DNA of 64,000 bases. Origin: Cristatella mucedo (lineage: Eukaryota; Bryozoa; Phylactolaemata; Cristatellidae). The stretch lies in contig WPIO01000171.1 in NCBI GenBank assembly GCA_009760855.2, positions 1 to 64,000 on the forward strand, written 5' to 3'. Of the stretch, positions 54,060-64,000 are shown piece by piece. The notes below the pieces were generated by a model. The model did no database searches. It worked only from the letters and a program-made list of their open reading frames with translations, and was not told where the DNA came from. Position 1 is the first letter of the stretch. The number at the start of each line of letters is the position of its first letter. A program made the position numbers and the translations under genes.

Positions 54060-56150
54060 AGCTCAATTCCTGCTTCGCAAAGACAGTTAATGAATTAGCA
54101 TGTGGAGATAGCATTAATATGACTAATATCTCAACTTGGTTTACCGCCTTCTTGACTACTAGGACGCTTGAATGCAGAATATACTAAAACAATTAACTAT
54201 CCAAATAAGTTCCGTTAGAAAGTCATTTTTAGAATTTAAAAGTCATATGAATAGCTTAAGTTTATATTTTACGAAGCTGGGCGATTTATGTCTCGAAATA
54301 TCTTTCTATACATGAGCTTATAGTGGCAAGACTTCTTACGGAGCCTCAATGTCAAAAAGAGCTGCCAGCAGTCTAACGATGACGTATGCACACAGAAGGA
54401 ATACGCGGAAATGCCGAATAGTGACTCACCAAAAGCGTGTAGCACTGAACTGAAGCTGAAGCTCGGTAAGTTACGCAAGAACGGGTATCAGCCTCAGCAA
54501 GTGCTAGTAACGAGGAGCAGAATGGCAAAATGTCGGTTCAGTACCAGTCGACTGGCACATCTACAGATAACCGCTGTTTACAAGCTAAATCTGCTTTGAA
54601 TTCGTTCAAACTTTTTGGACTTGGATTTTCTAGTTTTAATTTGTGGACATGCACGTTAGCAATAATTTTTGCAAAAACTAAAGCAGCCGCAGAGGTTAAT
54701 AGACGTCCTGGCATCCGGTTGTACCAACCAATATGTCGACAATTCTCTAATAGATTCCCTAAGAATAGGTTAGGAAGACAGGGACGGGTATGACGATAAC
54801 TACGATTAGGCAGTACAACTCTAATTGCCCTCGTTTTTAATGCATTGATTGTTGCGTGGCCTCAGCACTCCGATATCTTTTTAGAAAGGATTAACCTTTT
54901 CTATCGTGGATATTTACGATTACGGAAAATTCCAAACGCCAAGCGCTCACTCTCTAATCCTCATCACTGAGAAGCATTTTTGGTTTGCTCATCAAGACAG
55001 CTTAATAAATCGTGGAAATCGTTCCAGTAGTCTGGCTCTACAACGAAACGCAAATTAAATAATTTGCGAAGGCGTAATTTTCGGAGAAAAATAATCTTTC
55101 GATTCAGAATTTGTCGAACCCTCTTCTAACCTCTGAACCCTCTCCAACAAAAATGCACTCTTTTAATCAATATTTTCGGCGACATTTTGGATCTTCCAAT
55201 TATGATGCTTTTCTAGTCCTCCAACCTCGCGGTGGATCCGCTACCTACTCGCAATGGCTTAAAAGTGTATATAATTTTCTTATCCAACATATGAGCCGAG
55301 TGAAATATCTTTTTGTACAATCTACTTAACTTAAAAATATGCACTGCGAATATTCCTTTGATAAATCTTTGGTAGAGGTATTTTAGAATGCTGCTATAAA
55401 AGAAGCAGTTTAAATACCCTTATTTTAGCTACTTAGCAGAACGGCAGCATGTTAGACTATGAATGCAGAGAGATCGTATCATGTTGAGTATGTTTTTTGA
55501 ATGAAATCCAAATCATGAAAAAGGGCTGAGCTAAGGTCAAAACTGCTGAAATTAAATGTGCGTCAGCATTATAAAAATAAATTTCTTCAGTAGTGCGGTA
55601 GTACAATTCCTATTTTCAAGTGGGCACGGCTCACGAAATGCACTTGCAATTAAATCTATCTAACAACTCCTTTCTTTAGTGAGACTAGTGTGCAAATTGC
55701 AGTGCCCAGTTTTGGGCTGCTTAGTAAGTATTCACTATATGGATGTCTTCAAAAATACAAAATACCGTTACGCACCCTGAGCTAATTTGTTCTCATGAAA
55801 GCCAACGTTTTAGATAGCTTAACTTCTTGGTGTTCGATTTTCCATGCCTAGATTATTGTATTTTCTTAAAGTTGTTTCTGTTAAATATGTCCGTATCCCT
55901 TGGGTGTCTACTTACGTAAATAGCAGCCTGCTTACTAAAAATCCAGCAGGTCTTTGTTGCATTTTTCATCGGATCTTGCTTGCACCAATATGTAATCACG
56001 GATTCTCGCTTGCAAACTGAATCAGCGCTTATAGGGAGTCTGCCTATTGATTCTGCCAGTTTTGTCAGTTGGGTTTCATTCAGCTTACCTGGCAATGGAA
56101 AAGTTTCATCTTAACGTTAGCCCCTCAGAGCAACTTGCACATGTACATCT
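54060..56150. other. no gene recognised
   Basis: Short frames only, including 55853-56095 on the minus strand (80 residues), which matches nothing I know. Confidence 0.4.
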
Positions 56151-56154
56151 ATAT

Positions 56155-56312
56155 ATATAATAAATTATTTATTTGTATAGTACCCCAAGAGAACTTAATC
56201 TCTATTCGGGCGCTGCACATTTGTCTTTATGGCTCGAGCCCACAACCTCAGCCAGACCTTGGTCGGAGCGAGTACATTAACCGCTGGCCCAAACAAACTC
56301 GGCATGTCTCAA
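56155..56312 (-). mobile_element. second SINE family, LINE-tailed
   Basis: Contains GGTTGTGGGCTCGAG on the minus strand, and its other end is LINE-tail-like (AGAGAACTTAATCTCTATTC-GGCGC). Relative of 15112-15245. Confidence 0.6.
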
Positions 56313-56949
56313 GCTTTACTCTATACGATGGCAAGGTGAAGAGTGGTGATACCTTCTATTTTAGTCGCCTACGCTAGAGACGGTTGTCGTTGTGTCAAAA
56401 CGTCCAAAGGTGTACATTTGGAGTTGGCTTATGGGAAACTCTGGTTAGAAAGCGAGTTTTCAGTAGATTCATACTTATCCCAAGAGTTTTTGCTGCTGAA
56501 TTTCTGGCAGAAACGAGCCGCAGATTAGGGGATGATGTATGCAGTTCGTCAATATTTATTGCACGATCCCAATAGGACCTAAAATTCCTTTTAACTCAGA
56601 GCACAAATCGTCTTCTACCGTTTCCATTAGACATTTTCTTCTCTTAACCGCATTTTCCCGAAGGTTCCGTTTTAACGTAGTTACCAGTGTCAGAAGAAAG
56701 AAAGAAACCTTCGGCTGATAGCTTACGAAGAAACCTTTGCCTGATAGGAGAATCAGATACTAAAGGTAGGAAAAATTGCATAGGGCATGGTCGTACCATG
56801 TCTGAAAAACGGAAACGAAAGCAGCACATGTTTAGTTTTTTTACACTTCACAAGTTAGTTTTTTAATCAGTTGGGAGTCCGAGGTTTAATCAAAAGTGCG
56901 AGAATAATTTTGCCAAAGTTTGTTTTTGGTTAAACCGAAAAACTGAAGA

Positions 56950-57205
56950 ATGTGGCAACTTAATCTTTTTCTAGGCACTTAACATTTGCTGCACAGGATA
57001 ATCCAACGAAGTAATATGGTGTGAACACACGCATGGTCAGCATGCAAATATGTTTAGTGACAGCATTCACAGCGATAGCCCTCATTAGCATGAAAAGGAC
57101 GATCCTCGTGAACTCAGCAAAGGCTGTGATAACTACAAAACAGAAAATGTGTTTTCAGCTTCTCTTTAAATGCGATAAAGTAAGAGGATGTGACGCCTGT
57201 CTGAA
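56950..57205 (-). mobile_element. LINE family A 3' fragment
   Basis: CTTTTTCTAGGCACTTAACATTTGCTGCA and GTCAGCATGCAAAT-TG follow the family A 3' end; there is no coding part. Confidence 0.6.
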
Positions 57206-57209
57206 ATTA

Positions 57210-57885
57210 ATTTTGGATAAATGCCTGTTCAACCACAAATGGTTATTAGGTAAATTTGCCCTGTTTTTGGACTTCATCTTCTTTGGTAGTTGTCTTTCTG
57301 AGCATGCGATTTCTGGACTGCGAAACGCCTGTGACCTTGTACGATGATGAACTGTTGGTCTTATCGGATAGCTATAAACCTGTTGTGAAGAAGATACCAA
57401 TTAGAAACTTCAATACACAGGGAGAGCTTCGTATCGACCCCTGAGATAAGTACTGGCAACCAACAGCAGCTGACGGAGCAAAATATAGTGGTCGCATAAG
57501 CGATTTTCGTAGTAACATGCTTTCAGTCATTCCACAGGCCACGTAAATCAATGAAATAAGCAGCCGAAGCGGCACTGCATACAGGCAAGATCCTCAAGGG
57601 CTGCATCCAAAACAGCAGCTCAATCATCAGCAGGCTACAGCCAAGGTAAACTGGCTCGGTTCCCTTTGAATATAATCCCGGTTCTCTCTCACTCAAGTTG
57701 AAATGAACTGCAACCTCAAGCTGAACACTGGTACCTAGGATTAAGGCAAAATTTGACCCTTCTAAATGCAATTCCAGAACGTCCAGTTTGACAAGGTAGC
57801 TCGGAGGCATCGCACATTTGCACAAGTTGTATGCATGCATGGTAGGAATAAAAAAGTAGCCAGCCATAACTTACAGTTACACGAA
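57210..57885. other. no gene recognised
   Basis: Several short overlapping frames on both strands without recognisable domains. Confidence 0.4.
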
Positions 57886-58070
57886 TAAAATAAATAGATT
57901 CTACCTGATTCAATAGCCTCTCTACCATAGCGACAGAAGAGCCTTTATGGCTGTCACTACCGTTTGCAGCGTCGATAAAGAATCGCCCACCGCCGAATTC
58001 GAACCCACGACCCCAGAACGAGTTCACTTGTAAAGCAACCACTTTACCCAGTGTGCCATCACGGCTCACT
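57886..58070 (-). mobile_element. tRNA-derived SINE
   Basis: On the minus strand: GAGCCGTGATGGCACACTGGG, GTGGGTTCGAATTC (B-box) and GGCGATTCTTTATCGAC, then CATAAAGGCTCTTCTGTCGC and an AT-rich tail. A well-preserved copy. Confidence 0.75.
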
Positions 58071-59680
58071 GAATCACGGCCCGAGCTTTCAGATATTCTT
58101 CAGTAGCTACCTGAGTGAGAATCAGCGTAGACAGCATAACGCTTCACTACCTAGTAAAAGAAAATTTGTATTGCCACCAGCTATTTCTCTCTCCAAAAAG
58201 TTCTACAACCTTAACTCACCTGCAGGCATAACTCAGATAAGCTGTTGACAGATACAGTTGCTGACAAAGAACTGTGGAAGCCCTGCTATTTCCTAGGTGA
58301 AAAGCCAAGCAAAGTCAATCGGATGGATTAGCTGTTGCCTGCGTTTTCCTAAACGTAAGCCTGAAATAGTTCGAGACCAAACAAGAAACCAATGGGAAGA
58401 CGGCAGAGTGAAAACCGAGGAGAAGAGGTTCGACCGTGGAAATGGCGCTATACAGCCTCAAAGACAGCTTTACAAGTCCCGGCAAGAACTTGATTAGATG
58501 CTAAAACCAAGATGATTTGCATGCGTTGAAGTTGTCAGTGAAATTGTGAAAAGTTAGTTTTTCTACTATATACGGTTCGACATTGAGAGGTTTAGGACTA
58601 AAAATACCTTTAGCTATTGCTGAGGAAACCCGTGGTTGCTGAGATAGATTTTAGAGCAGGGCCTAAAGATCTTTTTTAGCTTTTACAAAGGGTGCTCCAA
58701 AATCACATCTTTCCTAAATGGCAACACTATCAGTAGCGACAAAATCTCTGCATCTTACCAAAACAGAGCTGCTTCATGTGCCCTAACAGCTGGTAGGAAA
58801 ACCAACATAGCAGCATATATGAATTTTTAGAAATACGGCTAACTCTAGAAACTAATATGTTGTAGCAAAATTTGCTGCTGCATTTGTTTTGCATTATACG
58901 TACCATGGTTTTTCTCGTTCCGTTTTGTTTTCGGATTGATCGATTTTAGCCGGTGCCGTTGAATAGACATTGTATTCACTAGCAATTAATTGAGAAAACT
59001 TTGGCTTGCAAAAACACAGTTATACCAGAGCAGGATAAAGCCACCGAAAGGCATTGATGTCATTCTCAAACATTCAACCGTCGTAATAAAGTCAGTGTGA
59101 CTTCGAACGATATAGCAGCTGCAGCACTAGAAAAACCGCTCGTTCGGCTACAGCGATAGATAGATCAGTCTTCATCGATGTCACGCCTAACGGATATAAT
59201 CTAACGATATTTATCCCGTTGATGCTAGGTTGAAAGACCAAAGCAGTGATGAATTACTTAGAAGGACTTTCGTGTACCCTTTTTCATTAAATTCTTATTA
59301 AATATATGTTGAATTTTCACTGCACTAGAATGTTATTGAAATCATTTGCATGCTGAATGCGAATATTTTCCTCTTCCATATGTTTCTGATGCAAGTGCAA
59401 AATCAAAGCAATAGGGCAAAGTCGTGGACTACAGAAAAGCCAATCTAATTTTGGAAGTTAAACTAGAGTATCTGCTCTGCAAGGTTTAATAATGTTATCC
59501 AGATATTACATAAATGCACTGTCAACGTAGGCGTTTGACTGATATCTTACCATCCATATCAATAAAGCTCGGGCCAGTAGTATAGAGAATGGTGATGCAT
59601 CAGGAGCTAGCAACTCGTGTTCTGTGCCACCCTGCCCCACTTTCAACACTTGTAGCCTGACACGGGTTCAAAGATTAGCA
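58071..59680. other. no gene recognised
   Basis: No coding domain or repeat that I can identify. Confidence 0.4.
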
Positions 59681-61300
59681 GGTACTTATGGAAAAAACTC
59701 ATAAGCACATGTGAGTCATAAGCACGGTAGCCGAAGAAAAGAATACTGTTTGCTCTATAAAGCTGGAAAACGTGAGCAGGATTCTAGAACAGATTAGTAT
59801 TAGAAGAGCAAAGCCTTCCAGCAACACGCTTACGGTGTCCAATGAGCAGCAGTTCACTTTTATCGTAATTTAGTTTCAAGAAATTATCCGACATCCAGGA
59901 TTGAGTGCGGGCACGGGAACTATTCAGTTTATCAGTTTCTGCAGCATATTCCGATAGTTTATGTGACAAATACAGCTGAGTATCATTAGCTTAAAAGTGA
60001 AATCCTAATCCATGGGCATTAATCACTTTTCCCGGATGTTGAGCATAAATGGAGAATAGCAAGGGATCGAGGACGTTTTTTTAAAGCAGTAAGTAAACTT
60101 GGTGATAGTTTGCTAGGCCATCTGTATCCAATATAGAATTTTTAATTTTAAATCAGTCTACTGTATCCAATCCAAGCTATTTAATTGTAAATCAATCTAA
60201 TGATTGCTGATTTAAAGAACTTAGGAACGCCTCCTTTTTTAAAGCCTTAAGAATCTTGGTTATGGTAGGGCTAAGTTTTCTTCCAGTTAAGACGACAGAT
60301 ATGATGGTATGGAGTCTTCAGGAGACGAGCTTTTCTTAATAGATCCTATTATGGTAGCTAGATGACAAGTAGAAGCATTGAAAAATCTTTCAAGGAGGGC
60401 CGCAGGTTGCGATTCCATGACCGCTTTACTCGGAAGGGCTTTACGGATGCACGAACGTGCACAAATTTCTGTAGAAAAAGGCTGAAAACGTCTCAGCCGA
60501 GCAGTTAAGACTTGGGGAGTTAACCTCTCAGCATTTTGCAGTAATTTGTTCACTCTTCCAATTCGTTGTGGGTCTGATTTGTAGGACTTCAGTTTTCCAG
60601 TGAAAAAGAAGCTCTGCTCTTTATGAGCTTCCCGTAAAAACTCGACCAAAATATTTAAAATCGACTAATCTGCATCAGACCCAAATTTCTTGAAACATTG
60701 TTCAAGCTTTTTTAGTAAATTGAAAGGAATATATATAACTCTGTATGCGGATAGAATGTATTAGAGCATGCTTCTCAAGAGCACCCCCGAGTGTCAAGTT
60801 ACCTGAATCTGATAGGGTATCGAGGCGGTCGGTCGAGTCTGGGTGATAATCAAGAAGCCCTGCATCACTAAAGGATTTCAAAATCTTTTCTATGCCAATG
60901 CTTTTTAATTTAAGTCGCGGTCCAAGTTTGACAATACATATTATGTGCAAGGAAATGGGAACAGTAAACGAGACCGAACGTTGATCTGAAAGGGTCAGCT
61001 AGCACACAGCAAGTTCACTGGGGCAGATATCCTTAGTGATCACTGGATCTTGGATATGGTCACCGACGTTGGCAGTATGATGAACGTGCGGATCAAGCCT
61101 AAATTCTCAAGACTGTCAATGTTTATAGGTTTGTCGACGTAAATATTGAAGTCTCCAGCAATCAGTAACGGCCTCTCGCACCTCAGCATTTTAGCAAGGA
61201 ACTCCAAAACCCCTCCGAAAACAAGTTTAGACAGTCAGATGAGGTTAGATATATCACAACAGTGGGTGGCACTGTCTTTGATAAGGATCTCATTTAACTG
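59680..61300 (-). mobile_element. LINE relic from endonuclease to RT
   Basis: Minus-strand remnants in order: endonuclease (RPLLIAGDFNIYVDKPINID near 61160), a linker (LKSYKSDPQRIGRVNKLLQN in 60287-60649) and the RT thumb (WMSDNFLKLNYDKSELLLIG in 59784-59969). Many stops and shifts. It differs from family A in detail and may be a third lineage. Confidence 0.7.
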
Positions 61301-61387
61301 ATTCGAACGATAGCCCATGCAAAAAGCTGCATATCTTATAGCCACACGATTCACAAACAAAAATTGCAAAGCACCGCCGCACTGAAA

Positions 61388-62290
61388 TTAATGACAGTAC
61401 ACTTGATAAAGCGCCCTCATTGAACTCGATCTCTGTCTAGGTGCTTTACATTATCTGCAGAGGAAACACGATCGAATGGTGAGTGTTATCATGCTTTATA
61501 AGCAACTAGACTAACATGGTAATGGGTGACATGCTCAGGGTCTGCACGCAAGTGTAGTTATTGGCAAAATGAAACACTGTCAGCACACACAAGCACATAC
61601 AAGACAAATCGCAGGGACCCACTAAATTCTGTCAGAAATAGATGCGTTTACTTTTTTAAATATGGCCGTCAGGAGATGCCATTACCAAAGTCGGGAGTAG
61701 TTTCCAAGCTTTAGAACCATACTAACTACAATCATGTTTTCCATATGATTTAAGGGTGTTACTAGGTTTAAGTGAAAAGTTAAATTCCGAAAAGCTGGTG
61801 GTGCCATGCTTAACCAGGTACGGTAGTAGATCTGGCAGGTAAGCTGGAGCCAGAGAATGAACAGACCTAAAAGTGAGCGACAAAACCATGAAGTCGATCC
61901 GTTTCTGGACAAGTGGCCAGTGCAAATCGACGAGAAGTGGTGTGAAGTTGAAACTGCGACGCTCACGACAGAAAAGCCTAGCTGCAGAGTTTGGCATCGG
62001 CTAAAAGAACCTGAATGCACTTGCCAGTACCCAGCAAGCAGTGAACTACGGTAGTCAAGACGGGATGTCACTAATGTATGGACTAACTTGGATGCTGCAT
62101 CCTGTCTCAACGAGGCTACATTTTAGTAATGGGATGTAGCTGAAATTAGGCAAACTTGATTTTGGAGCTGATGTGGTCGCCTAACTTAAGGTCACTTCAG
62201 AACACGACAACTAGATAGATTGCAGACTCAATAGGAAATAGGCTTGCAGAGCCGATTTATCACCGTAGCCTTTCAAGTTTGATTCACACT
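61388..62290 (-). mobile_element. LINE family A, C-terminal end and tail
   Basis: The 3' end signature (ACTTGATAAAGCGCCCTCAT) lies at 61400. The coding remnants VTSRLDYRSSLLAG, CRERRSFNFTPLLVDLHW and KRIDFMVLSLTFRS span two frames up to 62110. Confidence 0.75.
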
Positions 62291-62493
62291 TGGATTTCTC
62301 ACAACTATTGAGTGAGTTATTATTTATTATATTATTACTATTATATATTATTATTATATTACTATCATTTAGTTATTATTATGTTTTATCTTCATTCAGT
62401 TTTGACACATTTTCTACCATTTACGCATGAACGTCATCAACATATGCAGCAAGGGAGTTGTGGTAATTTGACTTGCCTCTGGTCTCTCAGAGA

Positions 62494-63165
62494 TCAAAGC
62501 AAAAGAAAAACTGAGTGCCATCCACAAAGAAGTGAAAGCCTGAATTGTGCTTGGCAGTAACTTCGGCATGAAGGCGAGTATAAACAGTGAAAAAAAAACG
62601 GATCTAACATGGAGTCCTGAGGTAACCTACATTTCACTGTGTACCTAGGATGATCTATTTCCATGTTCATTAATGCTCTGGAATATTCCACTAAGATAGG
62701 ACGTGAACCATTGTATGTCAGTACCAGGGATGAAAGGCACAAAAGGGCTTGGCAATCGATAGTTTCAACAGCTTCCGAAAGATCGAGTAAAACAAGCAGA
62801 GATACTCGACCCATGTCTGCATTCCTAAGTAGGTCGTTGAACACCCAAAGCAATGCTGACTCTGTGGATTGATTTGCTATACAGCCAGATTGGAACTTAC
62901 TAGCAAGCTTCAAATTTTCAATATATGAGTTCAGCTGGTGTGCCACTACTCGTTACGGTATCTTTGATAGAAATTTTAGAACAAAGACTGCGGCAATTTT
63001 TCAAGTTCTCTTGGTTTAGTTTTGTTTTCTTGAATAGTGGCCTCATTAAAGCTTTTTTGAAAGTCTCTGGGAGATGACCTGAGGCTAATGACATATTAAT
63101 GATGTTAGTCCTGTATGACAGAAGCCTAAACTTAATGACAATAAAAGCTTCCACAGCTTGCCATC
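62494..63165 (-). mobile_element. LINE RT fragment
   Basis: FQSGCIANQSTESALLWVFNDL and LLVLLDLSEAVETIDCQALL match reverse transcriptase blocks. A preceding frame has SGHLPETFKKALMRPLFKK. It probably belongs to the same copy as 61388-62290, separated by an AT-rich stretch. Confidence 0.75.
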
Positions 63166-63179
63166 ACGTCTAATCCCTA

Positions 63180-63975
63180 TCTAAGATTAGTAGCTGCTTT
63201 CCAAGGTAGCTTGCTAAACCTTTAAGTAGCTCCTTAGTTCTGCGTCAGCTTGACTATGGTATTTCTCTTTTGGATGGGCTACCAAAACAGAAACTAGGCC
63301 ACAGCAGCTGGCAATTAATAGAGCTAGAGGTTAGTTTACCAGTCACAGCAGTTTGAAAAATCGTCTCTTTTCCTAAAAGAGCTAGGATGGCTGCCGGTTG
63401 AACAACAGTGGCAGTGCAAAGTTCTTACGCTCTTGGTTACCACATCACCTTACTTCTCGCCGACCTGCGCTCACTACCAGTCAAGCAACGGATTCACTTC
63501 AAGGTATTGTCACTCAATTTTAGGTCTTCTCATTCTTTGGCTATAGCCTACCTATGTGATCTGTTTCAAGCCCGCTGAACATCGTTCCACCATCTATTCG
63601 GAAACTAACTGTTTACCTATACCTCATAATAACCTCAAATCCTTTGGAAACATTGCCCTTAGTTTTTAAGCTCCCACAGCCTGGAACGCACTCGCAACTT
63701 CCTTCACGACGTCCTAAGACTTGACCACATTTAGAAAGAAATTATAAACGCGCGTATTCATGACATCATTTATTGGGTCCGTGTGATTTATCGTATATGT
63801 GCTTATGAGTACTGACACTGATGCAAGCAGCCACTAACCGAACTTGCATGCCGACCCTGTGCTTGTCAAACTAACCTTGTTGTTTCCTTTTTTTATTTAG
63901 CCTGTTACTATTAATCATTCTATCGTGCATTGTATGTAAAAATAAAAAGTGGCTAGAAATATATTGAGTTGGAAA
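63180..63975 (+). mobile_element. LINE fragments, plus strand, to tail region
   Basis: A family B-like start (LFLKELGWLPVEQQ) passes into family A C-terminal codons (LKSFGNIALSF-PTAWNAL). The 3' untranslated part ends with AGTGGCTAGAAATATATTGAG near the window edge. Heavily degraded. Confidence 0.65.
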
Positions 63976-64000
63976 CATTGGTAAATCACAGAAGCACAAT

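Noticed and set aside
53657-54061. Serine/leucine-rich open frame
   Set aside because: Product of the CT microsatellite.

Overview
The window looks like an invertebrate animal genome made almost entirely of transposable elements, tandem repeats and one large endogenous DNA virus. The cellular part carries decayed Ty3/gypsy and Ty1/copia retrotransposons, many 5'-truncated CR1/L2-like LINEs, two SINE families, Tc1/mariner, Tigger/pogo and hAT DNA transposons and long microsatellites. That mix fits a metazoan; the phylum cannot be fixed from the sequence. I saw no intact housekeeping gene.

Layout. 1-1247: two reverse-oriented LTR copies. 1502-5286: a minus-strand Ty3/gypsy element bounded by equal 142-bp direct repeats, followed by a minisatellite. 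5640-7733: minus-strand copia fragments around a long CT tract. 7755-28386: nested LINEs and SINEs, a Tc1 relic split by a hAT MITE, and microsatellites. 28387-42110: an AT-rich adintovirus/Polinton-like (Maverick) provirus. 42212-43520: a reading frame with a 22-residue repeat, split by a complete solo LTR. 44208-46415 and 49969-52710: two related Tigger-bearing segments. Between these lie GC-rich satellite arrays that grade into a plant-type TTTAGGG array (46420-49006) and a single-exon SLDNRR-motif frame (49158-49754). 53087-64000: paired CT-tailed repeats, more SINE and LINE relics, and long stretches with nothing recognisable.

The provirus is the main discovery. It has a double-jelly-roll-type major capsid protein, two tandem penton-like proteins, an FtsK/HerA-type packaging ATPase, an adenain-like protease, a parvovirus-like phospholipase A2 domain, two zinc-ribbon proteins, a YqaJ-type exonuclease, a retrovirus-type integrase, an HNH-AP2 endonuclease and two phage-tail-fibre-like proteins at opposite ends in opposite orientation. 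Many genes begin just after a TATAGA-type motif, and one perfect palindrome of it serves a divergent gene pair. No DNA polymerase B was found, and the left border cuts through a fibre gene, so the copy is incomplete. Most virion and replication genes carry in-frame stops or single-base frameshifts (often in A-runs), while the HNH-AP2 endonuclease is open throughout. The copy therefore looks like a degraded genomic fossil unless the stops reflect a different code or assembly errors.
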